From the NCBI RefSeq assembly GCF_030216305.1, contig NZ_JASOKT010000003.1, positions 62,001 through 126,000 of the forward strand: DNA of 64,000 bases, read 5' to 3'. Source of the stretch: Actinotignum timonense (GTDB taxonomy: Bacteria; Actinomycetota; Actinomycetes; Actinomycetales; Actinomycetaceae). The notes below the pieces were generated by a model, which saw only the letters and a program-made list of their open reading frames with translations, did not search any database and was not told where the DNA came from. The translations under genes were made by a program, and so were the position numbers. Numbering within the stretch: position 1 is the stretch's first letter; the number at the start of each line of letters is the position of its first letter. Positions 26,451 to 35,439 of the stretch are shown here, one piece after another.

Positions 26451-26831
26451 GTGCTGGAGATGTCCGAGCAAGAATTCGAGGAGGCGGTGGCCGATGCCAT
26501 CGATCTGCTGCCCGAAGCTTTCCTCGCCTCCCTTCCCAATGTGGTGTTTTTGGTGGAGGAGGAGCCCGAACCCGATATGCTCCGCCCGGAAGATTACGAT
26601 GAGGACGGCCTGCCCGCGGTACTCGGTTTTTACGACGGGGTAGCGCTCACCGAGCGCGGCGATGATGCCGGTTTACTTCCCGACCGCATCTTTATTTTCC
26701 GCGGCCCGCTCATGCGCTGGTGCGAAACACGCGAAGAATTGGTGGAGGAAATCGGGGTCACCATTATTCACGAGGTCGGGCATTTTTACGGTTTGGACGA
26801 CGACGCCCTGCACGCCCTGGGCTGGGAATAG
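26451..26831 (+). CDS. Zincin-like metallopeptidase family protein
   Basis: This 126-residue protein belongs to the small zinc-peptidase-like family often found near actinobacterial gyrase or housekeeping genes. It has the HExxH motif in TIIHEVGHFYGLDDD near the C-terminus and an acidic N-terminal half. The GTG at 26451 was chosen because GGAGG lies 6 bp upstream; an ATG follows three codons later. It is divergent from gyrB (139-bp gap) and convergent with dciA. Substrate is unknown. Confidence 0.85.
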   Translation: MLEMSEQEFEEAVADAIDLLPEAFLASLPNVVFLVEEEPEPDMLRPEDYDEDGLPAVLGFYDGVALTERGDDAGLLPDRIFIFRGPLMRWCETREELVEEIGVTIIHEVGHFYGLDDDALHALGWE

Positions 26832-26850
26832 CCAACATCGGTGCGCCGGG

Positions 26851-27441
26851 CTAGCCGTAGGTATCGCGGGGTCCGCGGCCAGGAACCGAGAGCGGGCCGT
26901 GCTTCCAGCTGGGCCGATGCGGGCCCAAAATCACAATCTCCTTGACAATCCCCTCCCCTATTTCGGCGGCTATCCGCCCGGAAAGGGTAGCGAGGAGCGC
27001 GCGCATCTGAGTTTTCCATGAGGTAGAGGAGGCGCGCAGGGTGAGGACGCCGTCGTCGGAAAAATCTTCAATACGGCAGTGCCGCGCTACATTCGGTCCC
27101 ACAATCGCATCCCAGCGCGCGGAAACGGAGGCGATATCGAGGTGGCTTTGCCAGCCGCGGTCGCGGATGGTGCGGGCCAGGAGTTCACCGATCGGATGCG
27201 GGTCGCGCCAGGAGGGCCGAGCCCCGGAACCCACATCGCCCCAGCCCGGGCCGGGGCTGGCCACCGGGTTACCAATGCGATCAGCAGCGCCGTTTTCGCC
27301 GGGCGCGCCCGCACCGCTCGCCGCTAGGTAGCGGGGCGCGGCGGCAGGGCGGCGAGTGCGCACATCCCCGCGCCGAAACGCCGCTTCCCGGGCGGCATCC
27401 AGGGCGTGGAGCGCGAAAAGATCGCCGGCATCACGCGCCAT
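26851..27441 (-). CDS. dciA: DUF721 protein, DciA-like helicase loader
   Basis: This 196-residue protein carries a DUF721 domain at about 83-185: IGELLARTIRDRGWQSHLDI, the WDAIVGPNVARHC motif, and LTLRASSTSWKTQMRALL. DciA proteins load the replicative helicase DnaB in bacteria lacking DnaC or DnaI. The Gly/Ala/Pro-rich N-terminal 80 residues look disordered. Its start overlaps the 3' end of recF by 11 bp, and it sits in the classic recF-DUF721-gyrB slot. dnaB itself lies 35 kb away in this window. Confidence 0.87.
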   Translation of the reverse strand: MARDAGDLFALHALDAAREAAFRRGDVRTRRPAAAPRYLAASGAGAPGENGAADRIGNPVASPGPGWGDVGSGARPSWRDPHPIGELLARTIRDRGWQSHLDIASVSARWDAIVGPNVARHCRIEDFSDDGVLTLRASSTSWKTQMRALLATLSGRIAAEIGEGIVKEIVILGPHRPSWKHGPLSVPGRGPRDTYG

Positions 27442-28720
27442 TGCCGGCCTCCTTGGTAATGGCGCTGCCGGAAGCTTCTTCCGTTATCGCGCTGCCGCGA
27501 TCTTCTTCGGTAACCGCACCATCGCGAACCTCCCCGGTAATACTGCCGGCCGCGATATGGAGGCGGTCCCCGCGCAGGCTTTCGGGCAGGTCATCACCCA
27601 CCGCGGCGGTCACAATCACCTGCTCGGCGCCGGCCACCAGCTCGGCCAGGCGCTCCCGGCGCCGAGCATCGAGTTCAGCAAAAACATCGTCGAGGAGGAG
27701 GATGGGTTCGCCATCTTCACTCAGTAATTTCCAGCAGGCCAGGCGCAGCGCGAGGGCGAAACTCCAGCTTTCCCCGTGGCTGGCATAGCCTTTGGCCGGC
27801 AGAGTACCCAAAGATAAGCGCAGGTCATCACGGTGCGGGCCCACCAGGTTCACGCCGCGCTCAATTTCTTGATCCCGGCGTTCATCCAGCTGGGAGCGCA
27901 GCAGAGCCCGGGCGGTTTCCACATCCCGCAGTGCTTCTTCGTGGGAGGTGACGGCGTGGCAGCTGGCAGCGTCGTCGTTTAAAAGCGCGGCGGCATCGGG
28001 CAGGCTGAAGGTGCCGCGCCACGCATTCGCCGCGTAATCGAGGCGGGCGTGCCCGCGGTTGCCGGAGACCACGTTGTACATCTCCGTGACGTACGGGCGC
28101 AGCCGCGCCACCAATTCGGCGCGGGCGGCCACGATCTGGGCGGCAAGCGCGGCTAGCTGCTCGTCCCACACATCAATCGCGGCGTGATCCACGGCTTTCC
28201 CGCGGCGGCGCGCAGCCCCGGCTGTTTTGAGGAGGGCGGCGCGCTGGCGGATCACCCGCTCGTATTCGCTTTTCACAGAAGCGAGCCGCGGGCGCAGCTG
28301 CACCATAAGGTCGTCCAAGAAAGCGCGCCGGACCGCCGGTTCGCCGCGCACAAGAGCCAAATCTTCGGGCGCGAAAAGCACCGCGCGAATCGTGCCCAGA
28401 ATTTCTATCGGGCGCACGTTTCCGCGATTGAGCCGAGCCCGGTTAGCACGCCCGGCATAAATTTCGACTTCGACGGTGGTGGGCGATTCGCCGCGCAGCA
28501 CTCGGGCCTGCACCACGCCGGCGGCCGCGCCCTGGCGGATCAGCGCATTATCGGAGGAGACCCGGTGGGAGGTGAGGGTGGCCAGGTAGCCGATGGCCTC
28601 CACCAGATTGGTTTTCCCCTGGCCGTTTTCGCCCACGAGGATGGTCACCCCGGGGCGGAAACGCGCCACTTCACGCCGGTAATTGCGAAAATCCGCCAGC
28701 GCTAAGTCAGAGATGTACAC
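27431..28720 (-). CDS. recF: DNA replication and repair protein RecF
   Basis: This 429-residue SMC-like ATPase helps load RecA at gaps. Walker A is ILVGENGQGKTNLVEA, the signature region is in SHGESWSFALALRLA, and Walker B reads PILLLDDVFAELDARR. The tail beyond about 390 is an imperfect repeat of GSAITEEA/GSAITKEA-type units that is not part of the normal family length. It lies 13 bp after dnaN and overlaps dciA. Confidence 0.97.
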   Translation of the reverse strand: MYISDLALADFRNYRREVARFRPGVTILVGENGQGKTNLVEAIGYLATLTSHRVSSDNALIRQGAAAGVVQARVLRGESPTTVEVEIYAGRANRARLNRGNVRPIEILGTIRAVLFAPEDLALVRGEPAVRRAFLDDLMVQLRPRLASVKSEYERVIRQRAALLKTAGAARRRGKAVDHAAIDVWDEQLAALAAQIVAARAELVARLRPYVTEMYNVVSGNRGHARLDYAANAWRGTFSLPDAAALLNDDAASCHAVTSHEEALRDVETARALLRSQLDERRDQEIERGVNLVGPHRDDLRLSLGTLPAKGYASHGESWSFALALRLACWKLLSEDGEPILLLDDVFAELDARRRERLAELVAGAEQVIVTAAVGDDLPESLRGDRLHIAAGSITGEVRDGAVTEEDRGSAITEEASGSAITKEAGNGA

Positions 28721-28733
28721 TCACACCCGCGCC

Positions 28734-29864
28734 TTAGGAGTAGGTGCGAATCGGCATGAGGAGGAGGCGGAACTCATCCGTATCGGAGCCGGTTTCTTCG
28801 GGCTGGCCAGTAATAACCGCCGGTTTCGTGGGGCTGGTGAAGGACAGGCGCACGAAAGGCGTATCCACCGCGGTCAGGCCGTCTTGCAGGTAGGCCGGGT
28901 TGAAAGCCATCGCGATATCTTCCCCGGTGAGGGTGGCCGGCAGGGCTTCACTGGTTTGCGCCGAATCGTTTTGACCGGCGTCCAAAACCACACTGCCTTC
29001 GCTGAAGCTCAGGCGCACCGCACTATTTTTTTCGACGACGAGCCGCGCACGCTTGATGGCATCGAGCAGCATAAGGCGATCAATTACGGCGTACCCATTG
29101 ACGGTATCCGGGAAGAGGGCCCGCACCTGCGGGTAATCCCCGTCGATGAGGCGGGCCACGTTCTGGCGATCCGCGGCGCGGAAACCGATGAGGCCGGTAC
29201 GGCCGGTGGTATCCAGGGTCATGCGCACATTACCCACCGAGCCGAGGGACTTGGCGATATCGGACAGGCGGCTGGCCCGCACCAGGATGCGCGCGGAAAT
29301 CTGCGGATCTTCCGGTTCCCAGGTGAGGTTGGCGATGGCCAGGCGGTAGCGGTCCGTTGCCATGAGCGCAATATTTTCACCGTTGATTTCGATGCAGACC
29401 GAGACGAGAAGCGGGAGGGTGTCATCGGTGGAGGCGGCGGTGACGGCCTGGGCCACCGCGTGCTGCCAGGCCGCGCCGTCCACCACGCCGGAAACCCCAT
29501 CGAGAGGCGGGGCGGCCGGGTAATCTTCCAGCGGCATCGAGGTCATCACCATGCGCGAGGAACCGCATTGCAGATCGAGTTTGGTGCCTTCAACCGTGAG
29601 GTCAATGGGCTTATTGGGCAGGGCGCGGGCGTATTCAGCCAGCAGGCGCCCATGCACCAAAATGGTTCCAGCTTCTTCCACATCCCCCGTGATTTCGGCA
29701 TAGGAAGAAATATCGGGATCGTAGGAGGAAAGCGCAATGACACCGGTGTCTTTGGCTTCGATTTTGATCCCGGAGAGGATGGGCAGCGAAGGGCGGGTGG
29801 GGATAGTGCGTGCCGTCCACGAGACGGCGTCCGCGAAGACATCGTGTTCAATCCGCAATTTCAC
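28734..29864 (-). CDS. dnaN: DNA polymerase III beta subunit (sliding clamp)
   Basis: This 376-residue protein forms the ring clamp tethering the replicative polymerase. The start was set at GTG 29864, which gives the usual MKLRIEHDVFADAVSW N-terminus and has GGGAGGAAGG about 6 bp upstream; the frame is open eight codons further. Three clamp domains of about 125 residues each follow, and the end EFRLLLMPIRTYS is the conserved clamp C-terminus. It faces oriC and is transcribed away from it with recF and dciA. Confidence 0.97.
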   Translation of the reverse strand: MKLRIEHDVFADAVSWTARTIPTRPSLPILSGIKIEAKDTGVIALSSYDPDISSYAEITGDVEEAGTILVHGRLLAEYARALPNKPIDLTVEGTKLDLQCGSSRMVMTSMPLEDYPAAPPLDGVSGVVDGAAWQHAVAQAVTAASTDDTLPLLVSVCIEINGENIALMATDRYRLAIANLTWEPEDPQISARILVRASRLSDIAKSLGSVGNVRMTLDTTGRTGLIGFRAADRQNVARLIDGDYPQVRALFPDTVNGYAVIDRLMLLDAIKRARLVVEKNSAVRLSFSEGSVVLDAGQNDSAQTSEALPATLTGEDIAMAFNPAYLQDGLTAVDTPFVRLSFTSPTKPAVITGQPEETGSDTDEFRLLLMPIRTYS

Positions 29865-30531
29865 AGCGAACCTTCCTCCCAATAACAAGAAACGTCTAGG
29901 GCTACTTTACGCGAGGGAGGGCCCGGAAGGAAAAGAATTTAGCGGCTTTGTAATTACACCAGTGTAATTTACGGGGTGCGGGTGCACCGGCCCTCGGCGA
30001 CCGTTTGTTGTTCATGCGGGTGTTAATAGGTAGTGGTAGTAGTAGGTGCTGTGGACACTGTGGAAATGTGTTCGAAACGGCGTGAGCATGCGGATCTGGG
30101 CTGTGGATGAGCCTGTGGACGGTGCTGTGGATAATATCGGTTTTCGGGGGATGAGACACTTTGGGCTTTCGGCTATCCACCGCTAGATCTCGCCGATCCG
30201 CTTAATTTACGCCCGTGTCCACAGCTTATCCGCAAGCCCTGTGGATAGCGTTCGCGCAGGTAGTGTGGGTGAGGAAACGGGGCGGTTTGTGAGGCGGGCT
30301 GTGAGGCGCACGTGACATAGACGTGCCGGACTTGAAACATGACTTGGCTCATTTAGTCAGGTTTTTGGGAGCGGGCGCGCTGGAGCGGTGGAGGAAAACG
30401 CGGGAAAGCGCTGGAATAAGCCGAAAAGTCGCTTCGACGGTGGAGTGCGCTTAGTCAGGTGGCTGCGTCGTCGTACTAAAGTCGCACTAAACGTGCCGCA
30501 CGGACGAAACGCGAGTTACAAAGTTACAGAG
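29865..30531. other. Chromosome replication origin oriC (dnaN-dnaA gap)
   Basis: This 667-bp gap holds a cluster of DnaA-box 9-mers in about 200 bp: TGTGGACAC 30050, TGTGGAAAT 30059, TGTGGATGA 30102, TGTGGACGG 30114, perfect TGTGGATAA 30126, CTATCCACC 30173, GTGTCCACA 30215, TTATCCGCA 30226 and TGTGGATAG 30240. The AT-rich stretch near 29935-29972 is a candidate unwinding element. Position between dnaA and dnaN matches oriC of Streptomyces and Mycobacterium. The dnaA-proximal 200 bp hold a 21-bp repeat (30341-30361) and TTAGTCAGG/ACTAAA text of unknown role. Confidence 0.87.
30341..30361. repeat. 21-bp repeat, copy 2, in the oriC flank
   Basis: Exact reverse complement of 18908-18928. The core is GACTTGGCTCATTTAGTC. 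It lies between the DnaA-box cluster and the dnaA stop codon. A related TTAGTCAGGTGGCT lies near 30452. Confidence 0.65.
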
Positions 30532-32220
30532 CTACTCCGCCTGGCTGGCGGCCTGCTTAATACGCACGGAGAGCTCGGAGACCTGGTTATAGGTGGTCTG
30601 CCGCTCGGCCATCTGCTTATCGATTTTGCGATACGCGTGCATGACGGTGGTGTGATCGCGCCCGCCGAAAAGCGAACCGATCTTCGGGAGGGACAGATCC
30701 GTCATTTCCCGGCACAGGTACATGGCGATCTGGCGCGCGGTCACCGGAATCCGGGAACGATCCGCGCTGGTCAGGTCATCAATCGTGATGGAGAAGTAAT
30801 TCGCGGTCTGCGCCATGATGAGGCTCGGTTTAATATCCACCGAATCCGGATTGGTGATGAGATCCTTGAGAACCATCTCGGAGAGCGTAAGCGAAACCGG
30901 CTGCTTAGACAAATCCGCGAAGGCGGTGACCCGCCGCAGCGCCCCTTCCATTTCACGCACATTCGTGGTCATATGCGTGGCGATATATTCATGCACCTCG
31001 CGCGGCACACTAATGCCATCCACATGCGCTTTCTTCTCCAGAATGGCGATACGAGTTTCCAGATTCGGGCGGTCAATACTGGCCACCACCCCGGAATTGA
31101 AACGCGAGAGCATCCGCTCTTCAAAACCATTGAGCAGATTCGGCGCCACATCGGAGGTAATAACAATCTGCTTATTGGAATTCGTCAGGGCGTTGAACGT
31201 GTGGAAGAACTCCTCCACGGTGGTATCACGCCCGCCAATGAACTGGATATCGTCGATCAGCAAAATATCGACTTTGCGGAAAGAATCCTTGAATTCACTC
31301 TGCCGCCCGTCACGCACCGCGTTAATAAAAGCGTTGGTGAACTCTTCGGCGCTGATATAGCGCACGTGAATATTCGGGTAGAGCGAAATCGCATAATTCC
31401 CAATCGCGTGCATAAGATGCGTTTTCCCCATCCCGGAATCCGAGTAGAGAAACAGCGGATTATAGGTAGTCCCGGGCGCTTCCGAGACCGCTAGCGAGGT
31501 CGCAGTCGGAAAACGATTCGAATCCCCAATCACGAAATTATCGAAAGTGTATTTCGGGTTGAGCCCGGCGGCCGTAGACATCGCCGCAAACGACGGATCG
31601 GCCGAATTCCCGTAAATCTTTTCTTCCCCGGAAGCCATCGTTTGGGTGGCGAGCGAGGTCGGCGCGGTTGTTTCAACCGGCGCGGTTGCATGTGGTGCCG
31701 GCACGTGCGGTGCCGGTGTATGTGGCGCGCTTGCGTGGCTGGTATTGAGGGCCGACGGCGCAGCTGGGGCCACCGGCTCGCCCGGCGCATCAGGGAAAGC
31801 TCCCGGTTCCTCCAGGGTGAAATCCCGGTAGGTGGCGGACTTATTCCATTCCGAATCCGGGGAGAGCGCGGTGGGAGTTTCCGCCCGGCGCGGAGCCGGA
31901 GCAGCCTCAACGGGCCGAGATTCGCGGCGCTCAGCAGCCGGGAGCGGGGATTCATTCACGCTCGGATCAATGGAAATCACCAGGCGAATGCTGTGGCCCA
32001 GAATATTGGAGAGCGCCCCGGTCATGAGATCGGCAACGTGTTCCTCGATCCAGTTCTTCACGAACTCGGATCCCACCACGATCATAAAAATGTCCTCGGC
32101 GGTGGCCAGCGGGTGGGCCATGCGCACAAAGGCGGATTGCGAATCGGAGAGATCGCCCTGCATACGCAGCAATTCCAAGGCAGCAAGCCAAGCATCGCGC
32201 GCGGGGTTCATCTCCGCCAT
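30532..32220 (-). CDS. dnaA: Chromosomal replication initiator protein DnaA
   Basis: This 562-residue initiator binds DnaA boxes and melts oriC. Domain I is at about 1-85, a long Pro/Ala/Thr-rich domain II linker (about 95-205, with repeated APHTPAPHVPAPHA) follows, then the AAA+ domain with Walker A LYSDSGMGKTHLMHAIG (Met where Leu is usual) and Walker B ILLIDDIQFIGGRD, and domain IV with the DNA signature GGRDHTTVMHAYRKI. AGGAGG lies 5 bp before the ATG. DnaA-type boxes occur upstream as well as in oriC, so autoregulation is likely. Confidence 0.98.
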   Translation of the reverse strand: MAEMNPARDAWLAALELLRMQGDLSDSQSAFVRMAHPLATAEDIFMIVVGSEFVKNWIEEHVADLMTGALSNILGHSIRLVISIDPSVNESPLPAAERRESRPVEAAPAPRRAETPTALSPDSEWNKSATYRDFTLEEPGAFPDAPGEPVAPAAPSALNTSHASAPHTPAPHVPAPHATAPVETTAPTSLATQTMASGEEKIYGNSADPSFAAMSTAAGLNPKYTFDNFVIGDSNRFPTATSLAVSEAPGTTYNPLFLYSDSGMGKTHLMHAIGNYAISLYPNIHVRYISAEEFTNAFINAVRDGRQSEFKDSFRKVDILLIDDIQFIGGRDTTVEEFFHTFNALTNSNKQIVITSDVAPNLLNGFEERMLSRFNSGVVASIDRPNLETRIAILEKKAHVDGISVPREVHEYIATHMTTNVREMEGALRRVTAFADLSKQPVSLTLSEMVLKDLITNPDSVDIKPSLIMAQTANYFSITIDDLTSADRSRIPVTARQIAMYLCREMTDLSLPKIGSLFGGRDHTTVMHAYRKIDKQMAERQTTYNQVSELSVRIKQAASQAE

Positions 32221-32701
32221 GACATCCTCCTGAGGACTCTTTCAAGAAAAAAGGGGGCGAGCCTCGCAGCCAGGTGATCCGAGCGCCGTTGATGATCACG
32301 ACTGTAAGTTTCACGGTATCTGGTGAGGCCATGCCCTATCTGTCTGCCTATCGTAGGTGAATGACGCGCAACACGCTAACGAGTTATCCACAGGCTTCTC
32401 CACACCTGTGGAAATTACATCTCTGTTATTCACAGGTCACTTGCGCGCTGTGGAGCCTTAAAAACCTATCCTCAGATTTTTCCACAGATGTGTATAGGTC
32501 GAAAAAATTGCTTTGGTACGTGTTTTCTCACAGTGATCATCCTTGAGATAACGGTCACCGCGCGCTAAAAACCTTTGACTCACCGGCCTGATCTCGCGTA
32601 AAGTCATCTAGTCCATGCGTGGTTCAGCCGCGCGTCATTTGTCAAGAAGGGCCGCCACCGCTTGTGGATAAGCCCGTCAATATCTAGTGGAGGGGATCAC
32701 C
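32221..32701. promoter_or_regulatory. dnaA-rpmH divergent promoter region with DnaA boxes
   Basis: This 481-bp gap carries DnaA-box-like 9-mers: perfect TTATCCACA 32384-32392, TGTGGAAAT 32407, TTATTCACA 32426, TGTGGAGCC 32449 and TTTTCCACA 32478, in an AT-rich setting. It may be a second origin sub-region, as in bipartite origins, or the dnaA autoregulatory region. No gene is seen. Confidence 0.65.
32575..32604 (+). promoter_or_regulatory. Probable housekeeping promoter of rpmH-rnpA
   Basis: TTGACT at 32575-32580 and TAAAGT at 32599-32604 are separated by 18 bp. Transcription would start about 90 bp before rpmH. Confidence 0.6.
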
Positions 32702-32842
32702 GTGGTTAAGCGGACTTTCCAGCCGAATAATCGCCGTCGCGCTAAGGTACACGGTTTCCGCAAGCGCATGTCGACCCGCGCGGGTCGCGCTGTTCTGGCA
32801 GCTCGCCGTCGCAAGGGTCGCGCCAAGATTTCGGCTCAGTAA
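32702..32842 (+). CDS. rpmH: 50S ribosomal protein L34
   Basis: This 46-residue basic ribosomal protein begins [19 protein letters not shown] and ends [13 protein letters not shown], a full-length L34. The start is GTG at 32702, preceded by GGAGGGG at the normal distance. Its TAA is followed directly by the rnpA ATG. The rpmH-rnpA-yidD-yidC order facing dnaA is nearly universal in bacteria. Confidence 0.97.
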   Translation: MVKRTFQPNNRRRAKVHGFRKRMSTRAGRAVLAARRRKGRAKISAQ

Positions 32843-33292
32843 ATGCTTCCAGCCGTTCACCGCATGCGGAGTTCGGCGGATTTCGACTCGGCCTTTTCCG
32901 GAGCGCGCGGCTCTGCCCGGCGCGTCCAAGTCATCCTCGGCTCCCAGTCGGAATCGACCCTAACCGGCCCTCACCCTGTGCGGGTCGGTTTTGTCGTATC
33001 CAAAGCTGTGGGAAATTCCGTGGTGCGGCATCGGGTATACCGGCAACTGCGCCACCTCATGCGTGCGCGCCTAAGTTTTTTCGACGACGGCGATCTCGTC
33101 GTCGTTCGAGCTTTTCCCGCCGCGGCGGGAAGCAGCAGCGCGCAACTCGGTGAGGACCTGGACCGCGCGCTAGCCAAGGCACGGGCGCAAGCAGCGCGCA
33201 CGCACGAAACACGTGGGCACCAAAGCGCGGATCTAGCAGGGCATACGCAAACAGCACGCAAGCAAGAAACGCGGGCGGTGAACGCGTCATGA
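32843..33292 (+). CDS. rnpA: Ribonuclease P protein component
   Basis: This 149-residue basic subunit supports the RNase P RNA in tRNA 5' maturation. The signature helix reads SKAVGNSVVRHRVYRQLRHL, the actinobacterial version of the RNR motif. The C-terminal 40 residues (AARTHETRGHQSADLA and on) extend beyond the usual fold and look disordered. The gene abuts rpmH and shares an ATGA overlap with yidD. Confidence 0.93.
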   Translation: MLPAVHRMRSSADFDSAFSGARGSARRVQVILGSQSESTLTGPHPVRVGFVVSKAVGNSVVRHRVYRQLRHLMRARLSFFDDGDLVVVRAFPAAAGSSSAQLGEDLDRALAKARAQAARTHETRGHQSADLAGHTQTARKQETRAVNAS

Positions 33293-33666
33293 CGCAAACG
33301 CCGGCAAGCGGACAACCGGAACGGCACGGCAAAGAAAGCATGCTGGTGCGGGCGGTGCGCTGGTACCAACGCACAATCTCAGCCGCGCGCCCGCCGCGAT
33401 GCCGCTACGCACCGAGCTGTTCGGCCTATGCGATACAAGCCATACAGATTCACGGGACCGGCAAAGGTACACTTTTAACCGTGTGGCGCTTGCTACGGTG
33501 CAACCCGCTGACGAAGGGCGGCGTAGACAGAGTGCCACCGCCGGGTCAGTGGCCAAGCAAACCATTGGACCAAGATGAGCTTCTCGAGCTTTACGCCAAA
33601 GAAGACGCCTTAGACGATACGAACAACGCTACGGGCAATCCCAAGCGGGAACACCCAGCAGCGTGA
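33289..33666 (+). CDS. yidD: Membrane protein insertion efficiency factor YidD
   Basis: This 125-residue protein assists YidC-dependent membrane insertion. The diagnostic motifs are PPRCRYAPSCSAYAIQAI and LLRCNPLTKGGVD. The 45-residue acidic C-terminal tail is longer than in most members. It overlaps rnpA by 4 bp and is followed by yidC after 11 bp. Confidence 0.95.
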   Translation: MTQTPASGQPERHGKESMLVRAVRWYQRTISAARPPRCRYAPSCSAYAIQAIQIHGTGKGTLLTVWRLLRCNPLTKGGVDRVPPPGQWPSKPLDQDELLELYAKEDALDDTNNATGNPKREHPAA

Positions 33667-33677
33667 GGAGAAACTAA

Positions 33678-34805
33678 GTGGATACAATTCTCGCTCCGTT
33701 TATGTGGGCGGTCTCGTGGGTGATGTACGGCATCCACGAAGGACTCGTACTCCTGGGAATGAACCAGGGCGCCGGGCCGGCGTGGGTCTGCGCCATTATC
33801 GGCTTGACCATTGTGGTTCGTCTGCTCATCTTGCCGCTGTATAACCGGCAGATTCGCGCTTCGCGGGCAATGCAGGTGCTGCAACCCGATATCCAGAAGC
33901 TGCAGAAGAAGTACAAGGGGAAGCGCGACCAGGTGTCCATGCAGCGCCAGCAGGAAGAACTGCAGGCGCTTTACCGCAAACACGGGGCCTCCCCCATGGC
34001 ATCCTGCTGGCCGATGCTGGTGCAGATGCCGATTCTCTTCTCCCTGTACCGGGTGCTGATTAACTTCCCCTCCATCGCTAATGGTAAGCGCGGGCCCATT
34101 GGGCCGATCACCCAGCCGGTGGCGCAGTCCTTTGAGGAGACCACCTTCTTTGGCGCTCCCATGTCGGCCACCATTTCAACCGCGGGCCAATTTGCCAATG
34201 CCACGCAGGTACGGATTGTCGCCGTCGTTCTGGTGATCATCATGATCCTCAGTATGTTCTGGACGCAGCGTCAGCTCATGACGAAGAATATGCCGGAACA
34301 GAAGGATCCGAATAACGCGGCCCTGCGCATGCAGCGCATGATGCTTTACGGCATGCCGCTGATCTATGTGTTCTCCGGCGCGGTGTTCCCGGTGGGTGTG
34401 CTCATCTACTGGTGCGCCGGCAACCTGTGGAATATGGGTCAGCAGAGCTGGTTCATTCGCCATAATCCCACGCCCGGTTCGCGTGCCTATATTGAGCGGG
34501 AAAAGCGGATCCTGGAAAAGCGCAAGCGCAAGGGTCTCACCGATGAGGAAATTGCCGAACTGGAAGCTGAGGAGCAGAAGGGCGGCCAGCGTTACCAGCC
34601 GATGAGCAAGGAACGCGCGAAAAAAGCCGGGCTGAGTCCGGATGCTTATATGCCGCGCCCCGCGGATGAGGACGAGGACGATAAGCCCGTCGTCGGCAAA
34701 GATGGTTTGACGGATGAAGAACGCGCCCGTAAGCGCTACGAACGCCGCCAGGCCGAACGGGCTCGGGCCCGCGCCAAGAAGAATAAGAAAAACCGAGGGA
34801 AATAA
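33678..34805 (+). CDS. yidC: Membrane protein insertase YidC
   Basis: This 375-residue polytopic insertase works with or without SecYEG. The actinobacterial short form lacks the large periplasmic domain. Hydrophobic helices begin near IIGLTIVVRLLILPLYNRQI (with the positively charged groove Arg), then SPMASCWPMLVQMPILFSLY, ATQVRIVAVVLVIIMILSMF and MPLIYVFSGAVFPVGVLIYW. The tail from about 285 is highly charged and ends in a Lys/Arg-rich stretch suited to ribosome contact. The start is GTG with GAGGAG upstream. Confidence 0.95.
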   Translation: MDTILAPFMWAVSWVMYGIHEGLVLLGMNQGAGPAWVCAIIGLTIVVRLLILPLYNRQIRASRAMQVLQPDIQKLQKKYKGKRDQVSMQRQQEELQALYRKHGASPMASCWPMLVQMPILFSLYRVLINFPSIANGKRGPIGPITQPVAQSFEETTFFGAPMSATISTAGQFANATQVRIVAVVLVIIMILSMFWTQRQLMTKNMPEQKDPNNAALRMQRMMLYGMPLIYVFSGAVFPVGVLIYWCAGNLWNMGQQSWFIRHNPTPGSRAYIEREKRILEKRKRKGLTDEEIAELEAEEQKGGQRYQPMSKERAKKAGLSPDAYMPRPADEDEDDKPVVGKDGLTDEERARKRYERRQAERARARAKKNKKNRGK

Positions 34806-34917
34806 CACCCGGCTACCGGCGTAGAACAAGCTAAACTTAGTCAAAGAAAAGGAACGGACGGGTTGCGCAAAATCTTGGCAGCCCCAGAAGGGGATCCCCC
34901 GGATACCAGGAGAAAGA

Positions 34918-35418
34918 ATGAGCGAAACGTCTGAGGATATTAAGAAGCTTGATCGCGAAGGCGATATTGCGGCTGACTACCTCGAAGAACTGCTGGATAT
35001 TGCTGATCTCGACGGCGATATTGATATCTCGATTGACGAAGATCGTGCCACGATCGCCATTGTCACCGAGGGTGAAGCCGATGAGCGGCTGCGCCGCCTG
35101 GTGGGCCGGCACGGTGCCACTCTCAACGCGCTCCAGGATCTGACCCGCCTCGCGGTTCAGGAAAAGACCGGGGAACGCTCGCGGCTCATGCTGGATATTG
35201 CGGGTTATCGCGATGAACGGCGCGCCAAGATTGAGGAAATTGCCGCGGAAGCGATCCGCGAGGTGCAGGAAACTGGCGATGAAATTGAGCTGGATCCCAT
35301 GAATCCCTTTGAGCGTAAGGTTGTGCACGACGCCGCTGCCGCCGCCGGGCTCGTTTCTGATTCCGAAGGTGTGGGTGCCGGGCGTCACGTGGTCATCAAG
35401 CCCGCGGACGAAGACTAA
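34918..35418 (+). CDS. jag: Jag/KhpB RNA-binding protein (KH and R3H domains)
   Basis: This 166-residue protein has a KH-type fold (VGRHGATLNALQDLTRLAVQ) and an R3H domain (MNPFERKVVHDAAAAAGL, GRHVVIKP). It lacks the N-terminal Jag domain seen in Firmicutes, as is usual in actinobacteria. KhpB homologues bind RNA and affect cell division and envelope synthesis. It sits between yidC and rsmG as expected. Confidence 0.9.
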   Translation: MSETSEDIKKLDREGDIAADYLEELLDIADLDGDIDISIDEDRATIAIVTEGEADERLRRLVGRHGATLNALQDLTRLAVQEKTGERSRLMLDIAGYRDERRAKIEEIAAEAIREVQETGDEIELDPMNPFERKVVHDAAAAAGLVSDSEGVGAGRHVVIKPADED

Positions 35419-35439
35419 GGCGAGGATTAATACGCATAT

